Positions 1-8,906 of a DNA stretch of 64,000 nt are shown in pieces. The translations under genes were made by a program, and so were the position numbers. The notes under the pieces were generated by a model that made no database searches, was not told the DNA's origin, and saw nothing but the letters and a program-made list of their open reading frames with translations. The DNA comes from Comamonas sp009360615 (lineage in GTDB: Bacteria > Pseudomonadota > Gammaproteobacteria > Burkholderiales > Burkholderiaceae_C). The stretch lies in the NCBI RefSeq assembly GCF_035784015.1, contig NZ_JALKOW010000004.1; one strand, 5' to 3'. The stretch's first letter is position 1. Each line of letters opens with the position of its first letter.

Positions 1-369
1 GCGCAGCCGGGCCTCCAGCTCGTCCATGTCAAAGGGCTTGACCAGGTAGTCATCGGCCCCCAGATTGAGCCCTGCCACCCGGTCCTGCACCTGATCGCGC
101 GCCGTCAGGATCAGCACCGGCGTGGCCGGATCGGGCAGTTGCGGCCCCCCGGGCCGTCCTGTCTGCAGGCGCAGGCGGCGTACCACCTCGCTGCCGTCGC
201 CATCGGGCAGGCCCAGGTCCAGCAGCACGGCATCAAAGCGCTCTGTGCTCAGGGCATGCCAGGCCTCAGCCACGCTGGCGCACACATCCACCGCGTAGCC
301 GCGCTGCATGAGATTGGCACGCAGCCCTGCTGCAATGCCTTCGTTGTCTTCGATCACCAGAATTCGCAT
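1..369 (-). CDS. OmpR/PhoB-family response regulator, receiver domain (3' end outside window)
   Basis: The visible 123 residues are a complete CheY-like receiver domain. Acidic residues E7 and D8 lie near the N-terminus, the phospho-acceptor is D51 (LLDLGLPDGDG), the switch Thr is T89 (LILTARD), and Lys is K111 in GADDYLVKPFD. The strand-5 motif and the DMDELEARLR linker are typical of OmpR-type regulators such as PmrA, QseB and TctD, so a winged-helix domain should follow beyond base 1. It is divergent from the PAP2 phosphatase gene. A PmrA-box-like direct repeat at 1412-1428 suggests it may control the neighbouring phosphatases. The cognate kinase is not in the window. The subfamily cannot be fixed without the C-terminus. 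Confidence 0.9.
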   Translation of the reverse strand, partial: MRILVIEDNEGIAAGLRANLMQRGYAVDVCASVAEAWHALSTERFDAVLLDLGLPDGDGSEVVRRLRLQTGRPGGPQLPDPATPVLILTARDQVQDRVAGLNLGADDYLVKPFDMDELEARLR

Positions 370-523
370 GCCCGCATTGTGCGGGTCAATCCTGACTTGC
401 CCAAGCGCACGGATCACACCAATGCCCTCTTTCCCGGTCTGCAGACGGCCCTGACATCCGCAGGTCGGCGTTTCGCCTTAACATCGGCCACCTTACATTG
501 CCGCCACCCGCCGCAGCGCCTTC

Positions 524-1114
524 ATGTTCTTCTTCGATCCATTTCTGTTTGCGCTGTTCAATGCCGATGCCCAGACGCACTGGTTCAGCATCCAGCTGGC
601 GCGGGCGCTCTCTGCCTGGCTGCCCAATCTCAGCGGCATGCTGGTTCTCGGCGCCCTGGTCCTGGGCTCGCCGGCGACACGCCGCACCATGCTGATGCTG
701 CTGCTGTCCATGGCCACGGCCTGGCTGATCGCCAGACTCATACGCTGGGGCTTCCCGGCACCGCGCCCGTTCCAGCTCAACCTGGGCACGCTATGGATTC
801 AACATGGCGGACGTGCGGGGTTTCCCAGCCTGCATGCCAGCGGTGCCTTTGCCCTGGCCATGGCCCTCAGCCTGGGCTCAACCCGCCACCGCAAGCCCCT
901 GGTCTGGCTGGCCTGGGTGGCCGCCTTCGGCATTGCCTGGAGCCGCGTCCACCTGGGCGTGCACTTTGCCTCCGATCTGCTGGCCGGCGCGCTGGTCGGC
1001 ATCGGCGGCGCCCTCATTGTCTGGAACATCGGCTTTCGCCTGCGCCGACGCCGCCATCTGCGCGTCGTGCCGCATCTCAAGCGACTGCGCAGCGCCTGGA
1101 CAGCCCAGGGCTGA
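524..1114 (+). CDS. PAP2-family membrane phosphatase (copy 1)
   Basis: A 196-aa multi-pass membrane protein with all three PAP2 phosphatase motifs: R74-x6-R81-P82, PSLH at 101-104, and SR(140-141)-x5-H147-x3-D151. H104 and H147 are the expected catalytic pair. PAP2 proteins of this size dephosphorylate lipid pyrophosphates or phospholipids such as undecaprenyl pyrophosphate or lipid A; the substrate here is unknown. The basic C-terminal tail (RRRRHLR) is probably cytoplasmic. The same residue positions carry the motifs in the gene at 2234, so the two are paralogues. The ribosome binding site is weak. It is divergent from the OmpR-type regulator, with 154 bp between. Confidence 0.85.
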   Translation: MFFFDPFLFALFNADAQTHWFSIQLARALSAWLPNLSGMLVLGALVLGSPATRRTMLMLLLSMATAWLIARLIRWGFPAPRPFQLNLGTLWIQHGGRAGFPSLHASGAFALAMALSLGSTRHRKPLVWLAWVAAFGIAWSRVHLGVHFASDLLAGALVGIGGALIVWNIGFRLRRRRHLRVVPHLKRLRSAWTAQG

Positions 1115-1451
1115 GCAAGACCTCGGAACGTGTTCAGGATCTCCGCGCAGCCGCGTTGCAGCGCCATCGGGATGCATTCGACGCGGTGACTCGCCGCTTG
1201 CGCCGGGAGAATTCGCCCGATTTCGTTCCACCCCGTCGGGACAGAGTCTCTGCGGGTGCCCGGTCAGGGGCGGTCTGTGGCGTTGCCGCGCCGGCCGCGC
1301 CATCCCTCACAGCAGCGCGGCTGTTGCTGCGGCTTCTCGCGTGGTGGGGCGCCGCCTGGCATTCCACCACGCAAAGCCCCTGTCCCTGGACGAGGAGATC
1401 GCAAGCAGGTTCTTAAGCGCTTGTTAAGAAGCGCTTTCTATCGTCGCGGCC
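1115..1451. other. 337-bp GC-rich gap with no supported gene
   Basis: The stretch has open frames on both strands, but they look like shadows of high GC with Arg/Ala/Pro-rich translations and no recognisable domain. From about 1135 to 1390 the sequence gives the impression of a degenerate interspersed repeat or transposon remnant rather than a promoter region, but I cannot identify a parent element or find a second copy here. The last 40 bp hold the direct repeat described at 1412-1428. Confidence 0.4.
1412..1428 (+). promoter_or_regulatory. PmrA-box-like direct repeat before the PAP2 pair
   Basis: The sequence reads CTTAAG, five bases, then GTTAAG. This spacing and half-site match the direct repeat bound by PmrA/BasR-type OmpR regulators (CTTAAT-N5-CTTAAT). 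It ends 23 bp before the start of the next phosphatase gene, and an OmpR-type regulator gene lies 1 kb upstream. Alternative: GCGCTT-GTTAAG-AAGCGC in the same place could be a short stem-loop of the kind repeated elsewhere in the window. Confidence 0.45.
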
Positions 1452-2207
1452 ATGAAGTCGCCCGCCTCCTCGATCCCGCCCCTCCCTCTTCGCCAATCTT
1501 CCACCGCAGCCCTGCTGGCCTGGACCGTCGCCGCTCTGGCCTGTGTACTGGCCTGGGACATGAGCGGCCAGGACATGCCCTTCGCCCGCTGGTTCGGCAA
1601 CAGCCAGGGGTTTGCCCTGCAAAACGACTGGTTTCTGGTCAATATTGCCCATGAAGGTGCGCGCAAGATCGCCTGGATCGTCGCAATGGGGCTGAGCCTG
1701 ATGATCTGGTGGCCCAGAGGCTGGATGCGGAAGCTTCCATACGCAAGACGCATACAGCTGGTCGTCGGTGCGCTGCTGTCACTGGTCGTCATGGCCGTCA
1801 TGAAGCGCATCAGCGCCACCAGTTGCCCCTGGGACATCGCCGACTTCGGCGGCGTGGGCCACTATGTCTCGCACTGGGCCTGGGGCATCACGGATGGCGG
1901 CAGCGGCCACTGCTTTCCGGCCGGCCATGCCTCGGCGGGCTTTGCCTTCCTCAGCGGCTACTTTGCGCTGCGTCACAACCAGCCGCGCGTCGCGCGCCTG
2001 TGGCTGGCCGCAGCCCTGGTGGCCGGTTTTGCCCTGGGACTGGCGCAGCAGATGCGCGGCGCCCACTTCATGAGCCACACGCTGTGGACCGCCTGGCTGT
2101 GCTGGACGGTCAGCGGGTTGTGCGATCTGTTCACCACCCGTAGTCTGGCGCAGCAGGCCCCCGCAGATGCAGCCCTGCCGCCTGACGACCTGCTGGCTCC
2201 GGACTGA
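1452..2207 (+). CDS. PAP2-family phosphatase, LpxE/acid-phosphatase-like
   Basis: A 251-aa membrane protein with a divergent PAP2 signature: K118 followed by SCPWD (124-128) in place of the usual RP, then FPAGHAS (155-161) with H159, then R202-GAH205-x3-H209. The SCPWD and GHCFPAGH pattern is typical of the PAP2 branch that includes lipid A phosphatases and phosphatases next to phosphoethanolamine transferases. Five or six hydrophobic segments place it in the inner membrane with the active site facing the periplasm. The next phosphatase starts 26 bp downstream, so the two are probably co-transcribed from the promoter carrying the PmrA-like box. The exact lipid substrate is not visible. Confidence 0.8.
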   Translation: MKSPASSIPPLPLRQSSTAALLAWTVAALACVLAWDMSGQDMPFARWFGNSQGFALQNDWFLVNIAHEGARKIAWIVAMGLSLMIWWPRGWMRKLPYARRIQLVVGALLSLVVMAVMKRISATSCPWDIADFGGVGHYVSHWAWGITDGGSGHCFPAGHASAGFAFLSGYFALRHNQPRVARLWLAAALVAGFALGLAQQMRGAHFMSHTLWTAWLCWTVSGLCDLFTTRSLAQQAPADAALPPDDLLAPD

Positions 2208-2233
2208 GCACTGCAAACACCCGAAGGTCACTC

Positions 2234-2809
2234 ATGCTGCTGTTCGACCCCCCCGTATTTCATTTCCTGAATGCCAACACCCAGAGCCCGCTGTGGTGGA
2301 TTCAGGCCGCGCGCTTTGCCTCCAACTGGCTGCCCGGCCTCTGCGCCCTGCCCGTGATCGCCGCCATGCTGGCGCTTGGCAAGGGCTGGAGGCGCAGCCT
2401 GCAACTGGCCTTGCTGTCCATGGCCTGTGCCTGGATTGCCTGTCGGCTGATCCGCTGGGGCTTGCCCATGCCCAGGCCGGCGCAGCTGGGCATGGGCATG
2501 CAATGGATACCGCATGGCGCCAGCGCCAGCTTTCCCAGCATGCACGCCGCCGGCGCCTTCGCCCTGGCTCAGGGCATCCAACTGGGCGTGGGCCGCCGCA
2601 GGCGCTGGCTGGTGGCCACCGCCTGGCTGCTCGCCGTCAGCGTGGCCCTCAGCCGCGTAGTGCTGGGCGTGCATTTCCCTTCGGATGTTCTGGCCGGCAT
2701 GCTGATCGGCGCCGCCAGTGCCGTGCTTGTCTGGCACAGCGCACTGCAGATCCAGCAAGCCCGCCGTCGCAAACAGCTCAAGCGCCGCCTGCAACCCCGG
2801 CCCGGCTGA
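2234..2809 (+). CDS. PAP2-family membrane phosphatase (copy 2)
   Basis: A 191-aa paralogue of the gene at 524. Motif positions are identical: R74-x6-R81-P82, PSMH at 101-104, SR at 140-141, H147 and D151. The N-terminus (LLFDPPVFHFLNA) also aligns with copy 1 (FFFDPFLFALFNA). It ends in a basic tail (RRRKQLKRRL). It follows the LpxE-like gene by 26 bp and is closed by the strong stem-loop at 2829. Duplication on both sides of a more divergent PAP2 gene suggests the cluster works on one class of envelope lipid, but that is inference. Confidence 0.85.
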   Translation: MLLFDPPVFHFLNANTQSPLWWIQAARFASNWLPGLCALPVIAAMLALGKGWRRSLQLALLSMACAWIACRLIRWGLPMPRPAQLGMGMQWIPHGASASFPSMHAAGAFALAQGIQLGVGRRRRWLVATAWLLAVSVALSRVVLGVHFPSDVLAGMLIGAASAVLVWHSALQIQQARRRKQLKRRLQPRPG

Positions 2810-2828
2810 TCGACGCTATCAAAACAAA

Positions 2829-2870
2829 AGCTGCCAGCGCTTTAAAAACAAGCGCTGGCAGCTTTCTTTA
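2829..2870 (+). terminator. Perfect 14-bp stem-loop terminator after the PAP2 genes
   Basis: AGCTGCCAGCGCTT (2829-2842) pairs perfectly with 2850-2863 around an A-rich loop, and a T-rich run follows. The stem is also a member of the short palindromic repeat family seen in other gaps of the window. Confidence 0.85.
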
Positions 2871-2909
2871 TTTAAAAATCGCACTGTCCATGCGAGTGAC
2901 GCCGAGCTA

Positions 2910-2992
2910 GAGCCGCCCCGCAGCGATGGCGTCGCCCCTCCCGAAGGGAGAGGGGAAGGCGCGGGGCCGCCTAGGCAAAGCGCCTCAGGGGA
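2910..2992. repeat. GC-rich 3'-end repeat, copy 1
   Basis: Read on the minus strand it runs CCCCTGAGGCGCT, a GCGCCTTCCCC block, GGGGCGACGCC, then TCGCTGCGGGGCGGC. The same order of blocks occurs at 50311-50378. Both copies sit just downstream of a minus-strand gene. I recall elements of this type in other Comamonadaceae genomes, but only the two copies here are direct evidence. Confidence 0.7.
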
Positions 2993-2995
2993 AGA

Positions 2996-4432
<1,437 letters not shown>

Positions 4433-4742
4433 GAAATGTCTCTCTCGCGATGGAATGTAATCGGGTTTCAATTCTGGCACGAATGCGGTTACATGACTGC
4501 ATCTTGCCCAGCGCCGCAGCAACAGGCAAGCCAGCCGCAGAACAGGAAAAACAGTAGCTGATGGCGCCTGCTCGTTATTGAGTTCAGGACTAATAATGCA
4601 GGAGATGCTTATATTTCAATCGCCTTCAGCTATTGATAACGAAGCATACGAGGGAAACCGGCATGGGAACCGACAAGCCTGCTGCAGCGCATCAAAGACC
4701 GCGTCGAAACAGTTTTGCCCGGCGGGTTCAAATGTCCGGGCC
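4433..4742. other. 310-bp gap upstream of pyk
   Basis: No gene is supported. It should hold the pyk promoter. Bases 4607-4640 (TTCAGCTATTGATAACG) resemble the tail of the short palindromic repeat family, but the stem is not preserved. Confidence 0.5.
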
Positions 4743-5510
4743 TCAGATCAGGCCGTGCGAGAGCAGGTAGGTCACCACATGCGCAAGCATGGCGGCCTCG
4801 AGCCCGTAGCGCCAGAACATGATGCCGGCCAACAGGCCATAGACGCTTTCGCACATCAGCAGCTGCAGCACGACAGGCAGCGGCAGATCGCCTGCCACGG
4901 TCCAGTTCAGGAACACCGGAAAGCAGCCGGACAACAGGGCCGCCAGCGCGATGGCCAACCAGCCCAGGCGCCAGTCCGGGCGCCGCCTGGGGCTGCCGAA
5001 AACCCTCCACAACAGCCACATCACGGTGCTCAGCATGCCCAGCCGCAGCAGCAGCTCTTCAGTGATTGCTCCGTAGAGCAGCTTGGGCCAGAGCGGCAGG
5101 CCGTAGACCGGGTCCACAAAAGGCATGCTTTCCGGCCAGACCACGGCCAGCGTCACCAGCCATGCCGCACCGATGACGCCGCCTGCCACACCAGGCAGGC
5201 TCAGCACCCGCACGCCGCGCCATGGCATGCGCCCTTCGGCCAGGGCATGGATCAAGGGTGCGCTCAGGCCCAGCCCCGGGCCCAGCCTGATGCCCAGCGC
5301 CACCGCCAGCGCCAGCAGCAGGCCCAGCCCTGCGGTCAATGCCCAGCGGGTCAAGGGCTCGGAGCTTCCGGCCAACCAAGCCGGTGGCTGGTTCCAGGCC
5401 AGGGCCAGAACCCCGGGCAGTCCCAGCAGCCACAGCAACAAGCCCATGCGCGCTGCGGGCAGGGGACGGGCCGCAGCGCCATGGCTCAGGTGAGGGAAGG
5501 TCTGCGGCAT
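4743..5510 (-). CDS. CPBP-family intramembrane protease-like protein
   Basis: A 255-aa protein with about seven hydrophobic segments. The CPBP (Abi/CAAX protease) motif EELLLR is at 151-156 and a late-helix His is at 244 (MLAHVVTYLL). The middle His motif usual in the family is not obvious (the segment reads LSGCFPVF), so activity is uncertain. I prefer the start at 5510, which has AAGAG six bases upstream; a GTG start at 5540 would overlap the end of pepP by 8 bp. Either way it looks translationally linked to pepP. Substrate unknown. Confidence 0.7.
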   Translation of the reverse strand: MPQTFPHLSHGAAARPLPAARMGLLLWLLGLPGVLALAWNQPPAWLAGSSEPLTRWALTAGLGLLLALAVALGIRLGPGLGLSAPLIHALAEGRMPWRGVRVLSLPGVAGGVIGAAWLVTLAVVWPESMPFVDPVYGLPLWPKLLYGAITEELLLRLGMLSTVMWLLWRVFGSPRRRPDWRLGWLAIALAALLSGCFPVFLNWTVAGDLPLPVVLQLLMCESVYGLLAGIMFWRYGLEAAMLAHVVTYLLSHGLI

Positions 5511-5532
5511 GCTGAACTCTTGCGCCCGTCTC

Positions 5533-6921
5533 TCAGTCACGCATCAGCGCCTCGATCTCGTCGGCCTTGACCGGCACGCCGCGGGTGATGAGCTCGCAGC
5601 CGGTTTCAGTGACGATGGCATCGTCCTCGATGCGGATACCGATGTTGTGGAACTGCTCGGGCACGCCGGGTGCCGGTCGCACATAGATGCCCGGCTCTAT
5701 GGTCGTGACCATGCCGGGGCGCAGGATGCGGCTGGGGCGATTGGCAATGGTTTCACCCGAGATCGGATCCTTGCGCTCGCTGAGCACGCCCAGTTCGCCA
5801 GGTTCCACGTAGCTGCCGCAGTCATGCACATCCATGCCCAGCCAATGGCCGGTGCGGTGCATGTAGAACTGGAAGTAGGCACGCGACTCGATCACGTCCT
5901 CGGCCGTGCCGTACCTGGTACGGTCCAGCAGCCCCAGGTCCAGCATGCCCTGGGCCAGCACGGCCACGGTGGCGTCATGCGGGTCGTTGAAGCGCTGGCC
6001 GGCCCTGGTGACGGCGATCGCCGCTTCCTGACTCGCCAGCACCAGGTCGTACAGCGCACGCTGCGCTCCGCTGAATTTGCCGTCGGCCGGGAAGGTGCGC
6101 GTGATGTCGCTGGCATAGCCATCGAGTTCGCAGCCCGCGTCGATCAGCACCAGCTCGCCCGCGCGCACCGGCGCCTTGTCGGCCTGGTAGTGCAGCACGC
6201 AGGCGTTGGCACCGGCAGCCACGATGGAGCCGTAGGCCACGTACTGCGAGCCATGCTGGCGGAACTCGTGCAGCAGTTCGGCGTCCAGATGGTATTCGCG
6301 CACCTCCTCGCCATTGCGCAGCATTCGGGCCGAGCGCTGCATGGCTCGCACATGGGCCTGGGCACTGATCTGCGCGGCACGGCGCATGATGCCTTGCTCG
6401 TGCGCGTCCTTGATCAGGCGCATCTCGTCCAGCAGCGCGCAGGCATCACCCTGCTGCGTGGCACAGAGCACGCCAAAGCGCGAGCGCGCACGCACCTGGC
6501 CCAGCCATCCTTCGACCTGTTCGGCCAGGCCCTTGTGGGTGGCAAAGGGAAACCAGACGCGCTCGCGGTTCTCCAGCAGGCGCGGCAGGCGCGCGTCGAC
6601 TTCATCGCTGGAGAAGGCCTGAGTCACGCCCAGCCTGGCCTTGGCCGCCTCGGGACCGAGACGGTAGCCGGTCCAGACCTCGCGCTCCAGATCCTTGGGC
6701 TGGCAGAACAGCACGCTATTGCCGTCGCCGGTCAGCACCAGGCAGGCATTGGGCTCGCTGAAGCCCGTGAGGTAGTAGAAATAGCTGTCGTGGCGATACA
6801 GATACTCGGTATCGCGGTTGCGATGCAGCTCGGGAGCCGTGGGGATGATGGCGACACCGCCGTCGCCCAACTGGGCGGCCAAGCGTGCGCGGCGTTGGGC
6901 ATATACAGAAGTCATGGGCAT
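5533..6921 (-). CDS. pepP: Xaa-Pro aminopeptidase (aminopeptidase P)
   Basis: Removes the N-terminal residue from peptides with proline in position two, a cytoplasmic di-metal enzyme. It aligns along its length with E. coli PepP from memory: an N-terminal creatinase-like domain (HDSYFYYLTGF), then the pita-bread domain with metal ligands in LIDAGCELDGYASDITRTF (two Asp), GHWLGMDVHD (His), TTIEPG (Glu) and RIEDDAIVTE (Glu). I place the start at MPMTSVYAQRR (6921) to match the family; the frame is open to 6960. No clear ribosome binding site distinguishes the options. The next gene downstream overlaps or nearly overlaps. Confidence 0.93.
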   Translation of the reverse strand: MPMTSVYAQRRARLAAQLGDGGVAIIPTAPELHRNRDTEYLYRHDSYFYYLTGFSEPNACLVLTGDGNSVLFCQPKDLEREVWTGYRLGPEAAKARLGVTQAFSSDEVDARLPRLLENRERVWFPFATHKGLAEQVEGWLGQVRARSRFGVLCATQQGDACALLDEMRLIKDAHEQGIMRRAAQISAQAHVRAMQRSARMLRNGEEVREYHLDAELLHEFRQHGSQYVAYGSIVAAGANACVLHYQADKAPVRAGELVLIDAGCELDGYASDITRTFPADGKFSGAQRALYDLVLASQEAAIAVTRAGQRFNDPHDATVAVLAQGMLDLGLLDRTRYGTAEDVIESRAYFQFYMHRTGHWLGMDVHDCGSYVEPGELGVLSERKDPISGETIANRPSRILRPGMVTTIEPGIYVRPAPGVPEQFHNIGIRIEDDAIVTETGCELITRGVPVKADEIEALMRD

Positions 6922-6969
6922 ATCGTAATGCTGGCCGGACATCTGTACATCGGCTGACATCTGCAGATG

Positions 6970-7806
6970 TCAGCTATTTCGACACCGCCCGGTCTCCATG
7001 CCCGCCCCAGGTGGAGCCGCCAGCTGCGCCGTCGCATCGCCGGGCACCACGGCCTCGGGCCGGCTCGCGCTCCAGCCCGACCAGAGCAGGCTTGCGCCCG
7101 ACAGGATCAGCAGGCCGCAAACCAGCCACTCCACCCGTCTTCTGGGCCAGGCCGGCGGATGTCTGGCACTCCACCAGGTCACACCGGTGACGACGGGAAA
7201 GGCCAGCGCCGTCCAGCCCATGACGGCCCAGTTCAGCTGCCCCTCCACCGCCACCATGGCTGCACGCAACATGGAGCAGGAGACAAACATGGCGAACAGG
7301 CAGTGGCGCACCAGCAGGCGATCCAGCGGCTGCCGGTAGAGGTGGTAGACCATGGGCGGGCCGGGCGTGGCAAAGAGGCCGCCGAGCAGCCCCGAGGACA
7401 CGCCGGCCACCCACATCGAGACCGGGCCGCAGGGCCGGTCCAGCGCCTTCTTCTGCATCAGCAGCAACATGGCGCACAGCACGATCACCAGGCCCAGCAG
7501 CATGCGAAGACCGTTGAGCGTGTTGCCGCTGAGCCAGTGCAGCAGCAGCACCCCGCCGACCACGCCCAGCACGCTGCTGACGAGCATGGGCTTGAGCATG
7601 GCCCAGTCCGGCGCGAAGCGGTAGGCGCGCATATAGCTGACCCCGTTGATGATGGACAGCAGACAGGCCACATTCGCCGCATCGGCGATGTTCATCAGGC
7701 CCGTGGCGCCGGCCACGCCCACAAAGATCAGCCCGAACGCGAAGCCCGTGAGGTTCTGGCAGAACGCGGCCAACCCCACCAGCGCCATGAAGAAAACGAT
7801 TTGCAT
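6970..7806 (-). CDS. TSUP-family (TauE/SafE) membrane permease
   Basis: A 278-aa protein with about eight membrane segments and the internal two-half symmetry of TauE/SafE sulfite exporter-type proteins. The first half contains LTGFAFGLIFVG and the second SSGLLGGLFATPGPP. Members export or import sulfite, sulfoacetate or other organic anions; the substrate cannot be read here. The start at MQIVFF (7806) is preceded by GGGTGAG. It lies between murU-like and pepP genes on the same strand with gaps of 179 and about 50 bp, so it may be transcribed with pepP. Confidence 0.8.
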   Translation of the reverse strand: MQIVFFMALVGLAAFCQNLTGFAFGLIFVGVAGATGLMNIADAANVACLLSIINGVSYMRAYRFAPDWAMLKPMLVSSVLGVVGGVLLLHWLSGNTLNGLRMLLGLVIVLCAMLLLMQKKALDRPCGPVSMWVAGVSSGLLGGLFATPGPPMVYHLYRQPLDRLLVRHCLFAMFVSCSMLRAAMVAVEGQLNWAVMGWTALAFPVVTGVTWWSARHPPAWPRRRVEWLVCGLLILSGASLLWSGWSASRPEAVVPGDATAQLAAPPGAGMETGRCRNS

Positions 7807-7985
7807 GCACTCACCCGATGACGGACCCAGGAGAATGCGCACAGATGCATCCGGGAGTGCCCGTCTGAAGAGCGACGGAGCTTAGCAGACGCGGGCGATG
7901 CACTTGCGATGGCAAATAGTTTCGAACCGTCGGGCAGCATCTCTGCCGAGTCCATGCCCTGCGGAGCATTCGGCGGCGCACCCGC

Positions 7986-8753
7986 TCAGCGCTGATTGAG
8001 CTGGGCCAGTCGCTCGGGCGTTCCCACATCGACCCAGCGGCCGGTGTAGAGCGAGGCGCTCACCCGGCCTTGCTGCATGGCACGGCGCAGCAGCGGGGCC
8101 AGTGGGGCACGCAGGCCTTCGGGGTTTCCGGGCTGCACATCGAACCACGGCGCGGCGAACAACTCGGCTTTCAACAGCGCAATCGTGCTGTAGGTGTAGC
8201 GTGGCCGATCATCGTCGGCAGGCAGATCCAGTGCCTTGCCGTCGCCGCTCAGGCCAAAGTCGCCACGCGGATTGTGTGCAGGATTGGGCACCAGCCAAAG
8301 GTGTGCCAGTTCATCGCTTTGTGCAAACGCCTGGGCATCCTGTATCGAAAAGCCGAAATCCGGCGCATAGACGTCACCTGCAGCCAGCCAGAAAACACGG
8401 TCCAGCCTCGGCAGGGCGCGGCTGATGCCGCCCGCGGTTTCAAAGGCTTTTTCGGGCTCTTCCGAATAGGAAAGCGATAGCTTCGCGCGCGCGCCCGCAT
8501 CGGGCTGCGGCACGAATTCATCGCCGAAATGCGCGGGAATCTGCGCTCCCAGCCAACCGGTGTTGATGACGGCACGCGGCACGCCGGCAGCCAGCAGTGC
8601 CTGAAGGTGCCACTGCAGCAATGGCACGCCCTGCACCTTGAGGAGCGGCTTGGGGGTCGCATCGGTCAGCGGCCGCATGCGCTCCCCCCGGCCTGCGGCC
8701 AGCAGCATTGCAGGGGGTTGCACCAGGAGGGAAGCAGCGTTTTCTACAGTCAT
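7986..8753 (-). CDS. murU: Nucleotidyltransferase, MurU-like (N-acetylmuramate-1-phosphate uridylyltransferase)
   Basis: A 255-aa sugar nucleotidyltransferase with the NTP-binding signature GRGERMRPLT at 21-30 and PKPLL at 34-38, followed by the LLQWHLQALLAAGV segment and a C-terminal GRWVDVGTPERL. Length and sequence pattern fit MurU, which makes UDP-MurNAc from recycled MurNAc-1-phosphate; mannose-1-phosphate guanylyltransferase relatives cannot be excluded. The usual partner kinase gene (amgK) is not adjacent; transketolase is divergent upstream. The much longer open frame running antisense through transketolase is a GC shadow. Confidence 0.8.
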   Translation of the reverse strand: MTVENAASLLVQPPAMLLAAGRGERMRPLTDATPKPLLKVQGVPLLQWHLQALLAAGVPRAVINTGWLGAQIPAHFGDEFVPQPDAGARAKLSLSYSEEPEKAFETAGGISRALPRLDRVFWLAAGDVYAPDFGFSIQDAQAFAQSDELAHLWLVPNPAHNPRGDFGLSGDGKALDLPADDDRPRYTYSTIALLKAELFAAPWFDVQPGNPEGLRAPLAPLLRRAMQQGRVSASLYTGRWVDVGTPERLAQLNQR

Positions 8754-8906
8754 TGCAATCAGCTTTTCAACACGGTTTGAGGTGTGCAGGACACCTGTTT
8801 CTGGGGTTGCACTGTAGAGCATTGACCCGCATCCCGCCTGCGAAAATTGGGCCTCCATTAAAATGACGGGCTTAGCAGAATTACCCCTCCTTTTCGGAGC
8901 GCCCTG

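Noticed and set aside
477..497. Second PmrA-like box before the first PAP2 gene
   Set aside because: Two CTTAA/CTTAC half-sites are present, but their spacing is 15 bp instead of 11.
139..1416. 425-codon plus-strand frame over the regulator and PAP2 gene
   Set aside because: It runs antisense to the regulator and out of frame with the phosphatase; composition is that of a GC shadow.
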